Source: Hyphomicrobiales bacterium | GTDB lineage: Bacteria; Pseudomonadota; Alphaproteobacteria; Rhizobiales; Rhizobiaceae | DNA length: 54,801 nucleotides | Direction: 5' to 3' | NCBI GenBank assembly: GCA_900474095.1 | Contig: UCOA01000138.1 | Location: 1 to 54,801, forward strand | Shown: piece by piece, positions 26,061-34,947 of the stretch | Layout: the number at the start of each line of letters is the position of its first letter | How positions within the stretch are numbered: position 1 is the stretch's first letter | Notes under the pieces: generated by a model | The model's input: only the letters and a program-made list of their open reading frames with translations | Databases searched by the model: none | What the model was told of the DNA's origin: nothing | Program-made: the position numbers and the translations under genes

Positions 26061-26885
26061 ATGCCCTCTGAATTCTGGCGTACTATTTCGAGGTTGAACA
26101 ACTTCCGAGCCAAGTCTCTTGGCCACTTGGTGTTTTCGTCTCTCGTCTTTTCCGCCCTGTTTCTAGGTTTTTCTTTGAATGCTCAAATAGCCAAGGCGGG
26201 GGAGGCCTGCGATATTTATGAAACGCGCGTTCTTACGACGCCGGCTCCGCCGCAATGGGCACCGGCGTACAAGAACTACGAAGCCATGCTCACGAAATTC
26301 CCCGAAAAAGCCGACGCCATCCTTTTTGGTGACTCGCTGGCGGAGGGCTGGCCGGCAGACTCTTTCGGCTCGATTTTCCCCGGCAAGGCGATCGGCAACC
26401 TTGGCGTCGGCGGAGACATGATCCAGAATTCGCTCTGGCGTCTCGAACAGATGCCGGTTTCCAGGATTTCACCCGAAACGATCGTGATGATCCTTGGCAC
26501 CAACAACCTGAAAGCGCGGTCGAAGCCCTGCGCGATTGTAGCCGGCTTGACGAAAACGGTCGAAAGACTGCACGAAATCTGGCCGCTAGCGGTCGTCTAC
26601 ATGTTGACGATTCCTCCTCGCGGCAATGTCTTCAACGATTTTGAGGCTGAGCGCCAAGCGGTGAATGGCTTCATCGAGAAGATGCCGTCTCAGAAGGACT
26701 ATGTCCGAACCGTAAGCGGCTTCGATGATGTAATCACCTGCGAAACGAGAGGAACAGATCAGTTGCAGTCGTGGTTTCCAACTTATTTTCCAGACGAATG
26801 TGCCAACTACCGTGGAGATCATCTGCATTTGACCGCAGCCGGCTATGACGTGCTGGCGAGCATCCTGAAACAAGGAAGCAACTAA
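26061..26885 (+). CDS. Exported SGNH/GDSL-family hydrolase
   Basis: 274 residues. Signal peptide at about residues 20-46 (LVFSSLVFSALFLGFSLNAQ, then KAGEAC). SGNH blocks: AILFGDSLAEGW (catalytic Ser), GNLGVGGD (Gly), MILGTNN (Asn) and GDHLHLTAAGY (Asp-x-x-His). Enzymes of this fold act as acetyl esterases or, in polysaccharide loci, as O-acetyltransferases; with two acetyltransferases nearby, tuning the acetylation of the exported polymer is the likely role. ATG 26061 follows the GT gene by 16 bp; in-frame GTG 26049 is an alternative. Four cysteines in the mature part could form disulfides. Confidence 0.83.
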   Translation: MPSEFWRTISRLNNFRAKSLGHLVFSSLVFSALFLGFSLNAQIAKAGEACDIYETRVLTTPAPPQWAPAYKNYEAMLTKFPEKADAILFGDSLAEGWPADSFGSIFPGKAIGNLGVGGDMIQNSLWRLEQMPVSRISPETIVMILGTNNLKARSKPCAIVAGLTKTVERLHEIWPLAVVYMLTIPPRGNVFNDFEAERQAVNGFIEKMPSQKDYVRTVSGFDDVITCETRGTDQLQSWFPTYFPDECANYRGDHLHLTAAGYDVLASILKQGSN

Positions 26886-26887
26886 CC

Positions 26888-28831
26888 GTGTCTCTCGCTT
26901 GGTACATAAACCGCCTCCGCGCCATGAGTCCGGCTGAGATCGTTCACCGTTTCGGGGAAAAGGCGAAAAAGACAAGGGCACGCGGTCGGCTGGAGGGATC
27001 GAAGCGGTATGTTCTGCCCGGCCCGATGCCGGTGCTGCCGGGCCTCGCCAAGAACCTTGCGGGTGCATCTGAGCCGGTGAGGCGGGAGATTGCCGAGGCC
27101 GCGCGGTTCATCCTGTCGGGTCACTTCGAGGCGCTCGGCGTCGCCTGGCCGCAGCGCGACCTCGCCAACCAGTTTCCGCCGGAAGTCTGGCGGCTGGATC
27201 CCGTTACCGGCGGTCTCTGGCCTGGCGCCGAAAAATACTGCTTCGACATTCCCTATCGCCACGAACGCAAGCTCGGCGACATCAAATATGCCTGGGAATT
27301 CAACCGCCTGCAATTTCTACAGCCGGTGGCGGGGCATGCCTGCCTGACCGGGAACCGCGAGGCGCTGGCGTTCATCGAGGCGGCCATCTCGAGCTGGTAC
27401 CATGCCAACCCGCCGTTTCGAGGCCTCGCCTGGAATTCCGGCATCGAACTCTCCCTGCGCGCCATCAGCCTGCTTATCGTCGCAAGCCTCTGCGGACCCT
27501 TGCTTTCGGCGGCGTGCACCGCGCAGATCCGCGCGATCCTCCATGCGCATCAAGTGTGGATGTCACGGTATCCTTCGCGCTTTTCCTCGGCCAACAACCA
27601 TCTCGTCGCAGAAATCGCCGGCGAGTTCCTCATCGCCCGCGCCATGCCGGAACTGCCGCAGGCCAAAAAGCTTGAAGACAAGATGCGCCGCCTGCTCGCA
27701 CGGGAAGTGTCGAAGCAAATCCTTGGCGACGGCGTCGGCGCCGAACAGTCGCCGAGCTATGGCGCCTTCACGGCGGAGTTCGTTCTGCTCTGCAGCCTGG
27801 TCGCGAGGGAAGGTGGTCAACCGCTCTGCGCCTCCATCGATGCACGGCTGATGCAGTTTACCGACTATATCGCCTGGCTTTCCAATACCGAGGGGCGCGT
27901 TCCGGCAATCTGCGACGACGATGAAGGCCGCGTGGTGACGCTGGCGCGGCACGAGCCCGCCTATGCCGCGTCCGTTTCTGCCGCAATCTCTGGCCATCTC
28001 GGCAAGCCGCCGGCCGGGCCGCGGCCGCCGGAATACGACCTGCGCGACGCGCTTTTCCGCTCCGCCCATACCGGCGGCGCTGTACCGTCAGGGTTGCGCA
28101 CGTTTGCCGACGGCGGCTACACGGTCGTTCGGGAAACGAAGCTTCGCCGCGAACTCAATATTGTTTTCGATCACGCGCCGCTCGGCTACCTGTCGATCGC
28201 CGCCCATGGCCATGCCGATGCGCTGTCGGTGGTCGTCAGCATCGACGGCACCCCTCTGTTCGTCGATCCTGGCACCTATCTTTATCACGCCGGCGCGAAA
28301 TGGCGGGACTGGTTCCGCGGCACCCGCGCCCACAATACGCTCAACATCGACGGCGCCGACCAGAGCGTCATGTCCGGCGCCTTCAACTGGTCTCATAAGG
28401 CGGTCGCGACATTGGAAGCCGCATCCGGCGGCGAAAACTGGTCGATCGTTGCGAGCCATGACGGCTATCAGAAGCGGTTTGGTGCGGATCATCGCCGAAC
28501 ATTGTCTTCGACGCAGGACGGCTTTGCGATCCGCGATGAACTGACCGGCGCCTCCAGCCTGGAAGCGGAGATCGTTTTCCAGCTTGCGCCCGAATGGAAT
28601 GCACGGGTGAAGGACGGGACCGTCCTTCTTTCGCGGGGCGGCGAAACGATCGCTACTCTGTCCTTCAAGGCGCCAGGAGACATTGCCATCAAGGCGGGTG
28701 GCGACATCGGTGAAGGCGGCTGGTATTCGCCCGCCTTCGGCACCAAGGTGGAAGCGATGCGGATACGCTGGCGCGGCATCGTTCCGCCGGATGGCGTCAC
28801 CTCCACCCTATCGCTCGCCCACGCGCGATAA
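26888..28831 (+). CDS. Heparinase II/III-family protein
   Basis: 647 residues. An N-terminal alpha-toroid domain with PVTGGLWPGAEKYCFDIPYR and GDIKYAWEFNRLQFLQPVAG is followed by the C-terminal beta-sheet domain with LGYLSIAAHGHADALSVVVS, LFVDPGTYLYHAGAKWRDWF and RGTRAHNTLNIDGADQS, which hold the Tyr/His/Asn residues of uronate beta-elimination. No signal peptide is evident, so the site of action is uncertain; in EPS loci such proteins are common. GTG 26888 has AGGAAG upstream and lies 2 bp after the SGNH stop. Its lyase activity fits a uronate-containing polymer. Confidence 0.88.
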   Translation: MSLAWYINRLRAMSPAEIVHRFGEKAKKTRARGRLEGSKRYVLPGPMPVLPGLAKNLAGASEPVRREIAEAARFILSGHFEALGVAWPQRDLANQFPPEVWRLDPVTGGLWPGAEKYCFDIPYRHERKLGDIKYAWEFNRLQFLQPVAGHACLTGNREALAFIEAAISSWYHANPPFRGLAWNSGIELSLRAISLLIVASLCGPLLSAACTAQIRAILHAHQVWMSRYPSRFSSANNHLVAEIAGEFLIARAMPELPQAKKLEDKMRRLLAREVSKQILGDGVGAEQSPSYGAFTAEFVLLCSLVAREGGQPLCASIDARLMQFTDYIAWLSNTEGRVPAICDDDEGRVVTLARHEPAYAASVSAAISGHLGKPPAGPRPPEYDLRDALFRSAHTGGAVPSGLRTFADGGYTVVRETKLRRELNIVFDHAPLGYLSIAAHGHADALSVVVSIDGTPLFVDPGTYLYHAGAKWRDWFRGTRAHNTLNIDGADQSVMSGAFNWSHKAVATLEAASGGENWSIVASHDGYQKRFGADHRRTLSSTQDGFAIRDELTGASSLEAEIVFQLAPEWNARVKDGTVLLSRGGETIATLSFKAPGDIAIKAGGDIGEGGWYSPAFGTKVEAMRIRWRGIVPPDGVTSTLSLAHAR

Positions 28832-28835
28832 TGCC

Positions 28836-28872
28836 GGGTCTGGTTGTCGTCAAAAGACCGACAACCAGACCC
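28836..28872. terminator. Perfect hairpin between convergent heparinase and tex genes
   Basis: Arms GGGTCTGGTTGTCG and CGACAACCAGACCC pair perfectly around a 9-base loop. No T-run follows on either strand, so termination efficiency is uncertain; its position between two stops supports a bidirectional terminator. Confidence 0.65.
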
Positions 28873-28889
28873 CCATCACCTGAGCGGCT

Positions 28890-31211
28890 CTACTTCCGCT
28901 TCATCGCCTCCGCCAGTGCCGCCCCGAAAGCGCCCTGCGATGGGGCTTGCGGCTTCGGCTGCGGCGCACGGGTCTGGTTCTGGCGGCTCTGATGGGCTGC
29001 CTTTGCGTCGCCCCTCGCCTCGCGTCCGCCCGGCTCTGCGGCACCGTCCTTGCGCATGGTAAGGCCAATACGCTTGCGAGGCACATCGACCTCGGTCACG
29101 CGCACCTTGACGACATCGCCGGCCTTCACCACCTCGTGCGGATCCTTGACGAAACGGTCGGCGAGCTGGGAAACGTGCACGAGCCCGTCCTGATGGACGC
29201 CGATATCGACGAAGGCGCCGAAGGCGGCGACGTTGGTGACGGTGCCTTCGAGCAGCATCCCGGGCTTAAGGTCCTTGATGTCGTCAACACCATCGGCGAA
29301 GGTGGCGGTCTTGAAGCTCGGGCGCGGGTCGCGACCGGGCTTTTCGAGTTCGGCGAGAATGTCCTTGATCGTCGGCAGGCCGAAGCGCTCATCGACGAAG
29401 GTGCGCGGATCAAGGCCTTTCAGGATCGCGCTGTCGCCCATGATGGCGCGAACATCGCGGCCACAGGCTGCAACGATCTTTTTCGCCACACCATAGGCTT
29501 CCGGATGAACGGAGGATGCATCGAGCGGCTCCTTGCCGTTCGGAATGCGCAGGAAGCCGGCGCATTGTTCGAAGGTGCGGGCGCCGAGCCGCGGCACCTT
29601 CATCAGTTGCTTGCGGCTTTCGAAGGGGCCGGTGGCGTCGCGATGGGCAACAATTGCCTCGGCGGAGGATTTTCCAAGACCAGAAACGCGGGCGAGCAGC
29701 GGCGCCGACGCCGTGTTTAGATCAACGCCGACGGCGTTGACGGCGTCTTCAACGACGGCGTCGAGGGAGCGGCTGAGACGACCCTGGTCGACGTCGTGCT
29801 GGTATTGGCCGACGCCGATCGATTTCGGCTCGATCTTGACCAACTCGGCCAGCGGATCCTGCAGGCGGCGGGCAATAGAGACGGCACCGCGCAGGGATAC
29901 GTCGAGGCCGGGGAATTCGTCAGCCGCCGTTTGCGAGGCGGAATAGACCGAGGCGCCGGCTTCCGAGACGATCACCTTGGTGGGCTTTGGTCCTGCCGGC
30001 AGTTGGCCCAGCATGTCGGCGACGAGGCGTTCCGTCTCGCGGCTGCCTGTGCCGTTGCCGATGGCGATCAGTTCTATCTTATGTTTTCGCACGAGGCTTG
30101 CAAGTTCGGCCTGCGTGCCACGAATGTCGTTCTTCGGCGGGAACGGATAGACCGTCGTCGTCTCGAGCACTTTGCCTGTGCCATCGACGACCGCGACCTT
30201 GACGCCGGTGCGAATGCCGGGATCGAGGCCCATCGTCGCGCGTGAGCCGGCGGGAGCGGCCAGAAGCAGATCCTTCAGATTGCGCGCAAAAACATGGATC
30301 GCCTCCTCTTCAGCCCGTTCACGCATCTCGCGCATCAGATCGAGCGACAGCGACATCGACAGCTTGACGCGCCAGGTCCAGCCGATCACCTCCATCAGCC
30401 ATTTGTCGCCGGGCAGTGTGCCGCCAACATTGTAGACGGCGGCGATGGTGCGCTCGACTGGCTTGACGGGAGAGGTGTCGTCCTGATCGACGACGATATC
30501 GACGGAGAGGAACTCCTCGTTCCAGCCGCGCAACATGGCAAGTGCCCGGTGGCCAGCGACCGTGGCCCAGCGTTCGGAATGGTCGAAATAGTCGGAGAAT
30601 TTGGCACCGGTCTCCTGCTTGCCGTCGACCACCTTGGCGCGCAGAAACGCGACCTGCCGCATATGGGCGCGCAGGCGCCCGAGCAGATCGGCATTTTCGG
30701 TGATCCCCTCGGCGATGATGTCGCGGGCGCCATCGAGCGCCGTCTTGACGTCGGGCACTTCCGCCGTGATGAACGCCGATGCGCGGTCTGCCGGCGCGAT
30801 GGAGCGGTCGAGAAGAATGGCCTCGCCCAAGGGCTCCAGTCCGCGCTCCCGGGCGATTTCCGCCTTGGTTCGCCGCTTCGGCTTGTAGGGCAGGTAGATG
30901 TCTTCCAGTTCCGCCTTCGTGGTCACGGCGGCGATCTTGGCTTCCAGCTCTACCGTCAGCTTGTCCTGACTGCGGATCGAATCGAGGATCGAGACCCGGC
31001 GGGCTTCCAGTTCGCGCAGATAGACGAGACGTTCGGCCAGATCGCGCAGCTGCGTATCGTCCAGACCGCCGGTCACCTCCTTGCGATAACGCGCGATGAA
31101 GGGAACGGTGGCGCCCTCGTCAAGCAACTCGATGGCTGCAATCACCTGCGCAGGCGTCGCCTTGATTTCCTGGGCGATAAGGACGGCGATGGGCTTTGAT
31201 TGCAGGGGCAT
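28890..31211 (-). CDS. tex: Tex family RNA-binding transcription accessory protein
   Basis: 773 residues, standard length. Domains in order: N-terminal helical Tex region ([20 protein letters not shown]), YqgF/RuvC-like domain ([20 protein letters not shown]), helix-hairpin-helix repeats ([20 protein letters not shown]), and an S1 RNA-binding domain ([20 protein letters not shown]). It ends in a basic, low-complexity Q/R/P tail. Tex proteins bind nucleic acid and affect transcription and virulence genes in several bacteria. The start at 31211 ([10 protein letters not shown]) is chosen because homology begins there; the frame is open 40 codons further without a good site. Confidence 0.93.
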   Translation of the reverse strand: MPLQSKPIAVLIAQEIKATPAQVIAAIELLDEGATVPFIARYRKEVTGGLDDTQLRDLAERLVYLRELEARRVSILDSIRSQDKLTVELEAKIAAVTTKAELEDIYLPYKPKRRTKAEIARERGLEPLGEAILLDRSIAPADRASAFITAEVPDVKTALDGARDIIAEGITENADLLGRLRAHMRQVAFLRAKVVDGKQETGAKFSDYFDHSERWATVAGHRALAMLRGWNEEFLSVDIVVDQDDTSPVKPVERTIAAVYNVGGTLPGDKWLMEVIGWTWRVKLSMSLSLDLMREMRERAEEEAIHVFARNLKDLLLAAPAGSRATMGLDPGIRTGVKVAVVDGTGKVLETTTVYPFPPKNDIRGTQAELASLVRKHKIELIAIGNGTGSRETERLVADMLGQLPAGPKPTKVIVSEAGASVYSASQTAADEFPGLDVSLRGAVSIARRLQDPLAELVKIEPKSIGVGQYQHDVDQGRLSRSLDAVVEDAVNAVGVDLNTASAPLLARVSGLGKSSAEAIVAHRDATGPFESRKQLMKVPRLGARTFEQCAGFLRIPNGKEPLDASSVHPEAYGVAKKIVAACGRDVRAIMGDSAILKGLDPRTFVDERFGLPTIKDILAELEKPGRDPRPSFKTATFADGVDDIKDLKPGMLLEGTVTNVAAFGAFVDIGVHQDGLVHVSQLADRFVKDPHEVVKAGDVVKVRVTEVDVPRKRIGLTMRKDGAAEPGGREARGDAKAAHQSRQNQTRAPQPKPQAPSQGAFGAALAEAMKRK

Positions 31212-31343
31212 GGCATTCCGTGTCTTGATGATGATGTAGCAGGCACCATAGAGGCACATGCCATCAAGGCCAAGTGAAGGCGCTCCGCCGGTTGATGAAC
31301 GTCCACAGAAGGATAATGCCGTCCCTTGCACCCCAAGATCGGC

Positions 31344-32600
31344 TCAGAACTCTACCGGCTCCAGCGGCGGGCGTGACTTTTCGAATTTCCGGAGCGCCGC
31401 CTCGCGCTCGCCGATGTAGGTTCGGGTATAAGGCACGGCCTCCTGCTCGCGCGAAAGCTGGATCTGGAAGATCAGCAGCTTGTCGTATAGAAACGCGGTC
31501 TCGGACGCCGCAAGATAGAACTCCCACATGCGGAAGAAGCGCTCGTCATAAAGCCGGATCGCCTCCTCCTTGCGCGCCGTGAAGCGGTCGCGCCAGGCCC
31601 GTAGCGTGTAAGCATAATGCATCGGCAGGATCTCGATGTCCTTGATCATCAGCCGCGCCTTCTCGATCGCCGGCAAGACTTCCGACAAGGCCGGCATATA
31701 GCCGCCGGGAAAAATGTATTTCTCGATCCAGGGATTGGTCGCCCAGGGCTTTTCCGCCTGGCCGATCGAATGCAGCAGCATCACCCCGTTCGGAGCAAGC
31801 AGGTCTGCCATCTTGCTGAAGAAATTGCCGTAATTGGCCATTCCCACGTGCTCGAACATGCCGACGGAAACGATGCGGTCAAACGTTTGGTTCGCCATCG
31901 TCCTATAATCCTGCAGTTCGAAACGAACACGGCCGGCGAGCCCGCGCTTTGCCGCCCGCCCGCGCGAAACCTTCAATTGCTCTTCGCTGAGCGTGATGCC
32001 GGTGACTTCGACGCCCGAGGATTCGGCAAGGTACATCGCCATGCCGCCCCAGCCGGAGCCTACGTCCAGCACGCTTTGGCCGGGCTCAAGCAGCAGTTTT
32101 GCGGCGATATGGCGCTTCTTCGCCGTCTGCGCCTCATCAAGGCCGATGCCGGGCGGATCGAAATAGCCGCAGGAATATTGCCAGTCCTGATCGAGAAACA
32201 GATCGAACAACTTACCGTCGAGATCGTAGTGATGGGCGACATTGTGCTTGTTGCGGTTGACCGGCAGGCGGCTTTTGACCTGCTGTTCGGCGACGTGCAG
32301 GAGGGCGGTGACGGTGTTGCTGACGGTCGCTGCCCGTTCGAGGCCGTTGGCCTTCATCATCGAAATGACATCGAAAATGTTGCCCTCGTCGATAACGAGG
32401 CGCCCGTCGACATACATTTCGCCGAATTTCAGGCCCGGGTCGCGCAGGATCGCCTTTTCGGCGTCTTCATCGAGCGTCCTGATCGCGACGGGCTCACCGG
32501 AGCCATCCCCCAGGATGGCCTGTTCTCCAGACGAAAGGGCAATGCGCAGATTGCCTTTTTGAACCAGCCGGCGAAGCAGTTTCAGAAAAGTTGTACTCAT
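31344..32600 (-). CDS. cfa: Cyclopropane-fatty-acyl-phospholipid synthase family methyltransferase
   Basis: 418 residues. SAM-binding motif I is VLDVGSGWGGMAMYLAES, followed by GMFEHVGMANYGNFF and PGGYMPALSEVLPAIEKA. The N-terminal region (LSSGEQAILGDGSGEPVAIR, LRDPGLKFGEMYVDGRLVID) is the characteristic extension of Cfa-type enzymes that bind phospholipid vesicles. The enzyme converts unsaturated acyl chains to cyclopropane or related methylated forms at the inner membrane. The ATG at 32600 follows GAGG six bases upstream; the longer frame to 32756 has no support. It is one of possibly several homologs in rhizobia, so the precise paralog is uncertain. Confidence 0.85.
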   Translation of the reverse strand: MSTTFLKLLRRLVQKGNLRIALSSGEQAILGDGSGEPVAIRTLDEDAEKAILRDPGLKFGEMYVDGRLVIDEGNIFDVISMMKANGLERAATVSNTVTALLHVAEQQVKSRLPVNRNKHNVAHHYDLDGKLFDLFLDQDWQYSCGYFDPPGIGLDEAQTAKKRHIAAKLLLEPGQSVLDVGSGWGGMAMYLAESSGVEVTGITLSEEQLKVSRGRAAKRGLAGRVRFELQDYRTMANQTFDRIVSVGMFEHVGMANYGNFFSKMADLLAPNGVMLLHSIGQAEKPWATNPWIEKYIFPGGYMPALSEVLPAIEKARLMIKDIEILPMHYAYTLRAWRDRFTARKEEAIRLYDERFFRMWEFYLAASETAFLYDKLLIFQIQLSREQEAVPYTRTYIGEREAALRKFEKSRPPLEPVEF

Positions 32601-32899
32601 TCCAGACCTCAGCCACAGTCCATCGGATCGTTCCGCTGGATAGTCGTGCGGCTGCCGGTCTCGACATGTCGCCGGAAAATCCGGTGACGAGAAAACCGGA
32701 GCTGGAACGCCATCGGCGCCGCCAAAAACAAGCCTTACTGGAAGCAATCGTGACACCGCCAGTCGGCATGCCAGGCAGATCGTCTGGGCGCTCCCGATCG
32801 GGAACCATCAGAACGGGTATTAAACTAGCGCGGTTTCGCGTTTCCGCAATGGCCTTCGACGGGGGCCCAAAGATTTATTTGCTTAGTAAATTAGCAAAA

Positions 32900-33898
32900 T
32901 CAAAGGGTAACCACGCCACGCCCGTCGAGACGTGCCCTGTCATGCGGCCGGTCGAGGTCCAACGCGGGGCCCATGGGGACAATCCGCGTCGGGTTGATAT
33001 GAGCGATGGAATAATAACCGCGCTTTATCTGATCGATCCGCGCGGTCTCGCGAACGCCGGGCCACTGGTAGATCTCGCGCAGATAGTTCGACAGGTTCGG
33101 ATAATCTTCCAGCCGCCGCAGATTGCACTTGAAGGCTCCGTGATAGGCGCAGTCGAAGCGGATCAGCGTGACGAACAGGCGGATATCGGCCTCGGTAAAG
33201 TGGGTTCCGGCGATATAGCGGCTCTGCGACAGATGCGCTTCGAGCCTGTCGAGCATCTCAAAGAGGCTGGTGGCTGCCTCCTCGTAGGACCTTTGAGTCT
33301 TGGCAAAGCCAGCCCGGTAGACGCCGTTGTTGACCTTCTCATAGATCGGTGCGTTCCAGCGCTCGATTTCCGGTCGCAGCTTCTGCGGGTAGAAATCAAG
33401 CCTGTTACCCGACAGATGATTGAAGGCCGTGTTGAAGATACGAATGATATCGGCGGATTCGTTATTGACGATGCGGCCTTGCTTACGATCCCAAAGCACC
33501 GGGACGGAGACCTTGCCGGTATAATGCGGGTCGGATGCCGTATAGAGTTCGTGCTGGAAGCGGATCCCGGAGACGCGCGGACCGGCGTCCTGCGGCTCGG
33601 CATAGGTCCAGCCGTTTTCGCCTAGCTCCGGTTCTGCGATGGATACGGAAATGATATGCTGCAAGCCCTTCAGATTGCGGATCATCAGCGTGCGGGATGC
33701 CCAGGGGCAGAGGAACGAGACAAAAAGCTGATAGCGTCCGGTTTCTGCGGGAAGCGCCGACTGGCCGTCCGGCCCCGGCGATCCATCGGTGGTGATCCAG
33801 CTGTGGAAACGGGTCGGTTCGCGATAAAAGGCGCCGTCCTTCATCTCGCTGGCAGCGACATCGCCTGTTTCCCATTTTCCATCGACAAGCTGCGGCAT
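32900..33898 (-). CDS. yqjG: Glutathionyl-hydroquinone reductase (YqjG-type GST, Xi class)
   Basis: 332 residues, the length typical of Xi-class glutathione transferases. FVSFLCPWASRTLMIRNLKG holds the catalytic cysteine of the C-P-W-A motif; VPVLWDRKQGRIVNNESADI is the glutathione-binding cis-Pro and Asn-Glu-Ser segment; FVTLIRFDCAYHGAFKCNLR and NLSNYLREIYQWPGVRETA mark the C-terminal domain. The enzyme reduces glutathionyl-hydroquinones, helping to handle quinone stress. Start at 33898 (MPQLVDGKWETG). It is 173 bp from the divergent arsenic operon and may or may not be related to it. Confidence 0.9.
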   Translation of the reverse strand: MPQLVDGKWETGDVAASEMKDGAFYREPTRFHSWITTDGSPGPDGQSALPAETGRYQLFVSFLCPWASRTLMIRNLKGLQHIISVSIAEPELGENGWTYAEPQDAGPRVSGIRFQHELYTASDPHYTGKVSVPVLWDRKQGRIVNNESADIIRIFNTAFNHLSGNRLDFYPQKLRPEIERWNAPIYEKVNNGVYRAGFAKTQRSYEEAATSLFEMLDRLEAHLSQSRYIAGTHFTEADIRLFVTLIRFDCAYHGAFKCNLRRLEDYPNLSNYLREIYQWPGVRETARIDQIKRGYYSIAHINPTRIVPMGPALDLDRPHDRARLDGRGVVTL

Positions 33899-34034
33899 CG
33901 AGACGTCCCTCGTACAAGCCCGAAACTGCCGGGCGCTTCATTTGGTTCCGAAATCCCACGCGCGCGCCGGGATCGCAAGCCGGCGTTTCTACGACAGAGT
34001 GTTCGACGATCGGTGCCACCCCGGTCAGATTCAT

Positions 34035-34072
34035 GTTGACGACGCACTTTTATGTCGATAATCCTCGACATA
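34035..34072 (+). promoter_or_regulatory. Leaderless arsenic-operon promoter with ArsR operator
   Basis: TTGACG (34035-34040) and GATAAT (34057-34062) are spaced 16 bases and predict transcription starting at about 34069-34072, at or next to the ATG. A perfect inverted repeat TATGTCGA / TCGACATA (34051-34058 and 34065-34072, 6-base spacer) covers the -10 box, the typical place for ArsR to block RNA polymerase. There is no ribosome-binding site before the ATG. Confidence 0.65.
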
Positions 34073-34947
34073 TGGACAAACACGGCATCGTTAATGCTCT
34101 TGCTGCTCTCGCTCAAGGCACTCGTCTGGATGCCTTTCGGCTGCTCGTCACCCACGAGCCCGATGGCCAGCCAGCGGGGGAAATCGCCCGGCTGCTCGGC
34201 GTCCCGCACAACACCATGTCGACACATCTGGCAACGTTGCAGCGGGCAGGACTCGTCACGGCCGAGCGCCAAAGCCGGTCCATCGTCTATCGCGCCAACC
34301 TGAACGGCCTGCGCGATGCGATATCATTTCTCCTGAAAGACTGCTGCGGCGGCAATCCCGGTCTCTGCGCGCCGCTGATCGCCGACCTCGTTCCCTGCTG
34401 TACTCCAAAGGAAAAAGCCATGTCTGACCGCATCTACAACGTGCTCTTCCTGTGCACCGGAAATTCCGCCCGCTCCATTCTTGCAGAATCCATCCTGAAT
34501 GCCGAAGGAAAAGGCCGCTTCAAGGCCTATTCGGCGGGGAGCTATCCGAAGGGAACCGTCCATCCCCTCGCCTTGCGGGAATTGACCGCCCTTGGCTATC
34601 CGACAACCGGCTTCAGCTCGAAAAGCTGGGACGTCTTTGCCGTCGATGACGCGCCGCAGATGGATTTCATCTTCACGGTTTGCGACAACGCAGCCGGCGA
34701 GGCCTGCCCCGTCTGGATCGGCCATCCGATGACGGCGCACTGGGGCGTCGAGGACCCCGCGGCCGTCGAAGGCAGCGAGTTCGAGAAGGAGCGCGCCTTC
34801 TCGCAGGCTGCACGGTTCCTGAAAAACCGGATCATGGCGTTCCTCTCCCTGCCGCATAGTTCGATTGACAAATTGGCGATGGAAACCCGTCTGCACCAGA
34901 TCGGCGCCATGGAAGGCGCGAGTATCAGCCCGGCGAAGGCCGGATGA
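34072..34947 (+). CDS. ArsR-ArsC fusion: arsenic repressor joined to thioredoxin-type arsenate reductase
   Basis: 291 residues. Residues 1 to about 105 form an ArsR winged-helix repressor (ALAQGTRLDAFRLLVTHEPD, PHNTMSTHLATLQRAGLVTA), with cysteine-rich As(III)-binding motif DCCGGNPGLC and a CC pair just before the junction. From residue 117 (MSDRIYNVLFLCTGNSARSI) comes a low-molecular-weight phosphatase-like arsenate reductase with the C-x5-R loop CTGNSAR and redox cysteines in TVCDNAAGEACPVW. An AAAGGA site (34407-34412) stands before the internal in-frame ATG 34420, so free reductase could also be made. ATG 34033 is an alternative start but would place the operator in the coding region. First gene of the arsenic operon. 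Confidence 0.85.
   Translation: MDKHGIVNALAALAQGTRLDAFRLLVTHEPDGQPAGEIARLLGVPHNTMSTHLATLQRAGLVTAERQSRSIVYRANLNGLRDAISFLLKDCCGGNPGLCAPLIADLVPCCTPKEKAMSDRIYNVLFLCTGNSARSILAESILNAEGKGRFKAYSAGSYPKGTVHPLALRELTALGYPTTGFSSKSWDVFAVDDAPQMDFIFTVCDNAAGEACPVWIGHPMTAHWGVEDPAAVEGSEFEKERAFSQAARFLKNRIMAFLSLPHSSIDKLAMETRLHQIGAMEGASISPAKAG

Noticed and set aside
25089-26885. A 598-codon frame covering the GT4 gene and the SGNH hydrolase
   Set aside because: The first 60 percent is an arginine/serine-rich shadow of the GT4 gene; only the part from 26061 is coding.
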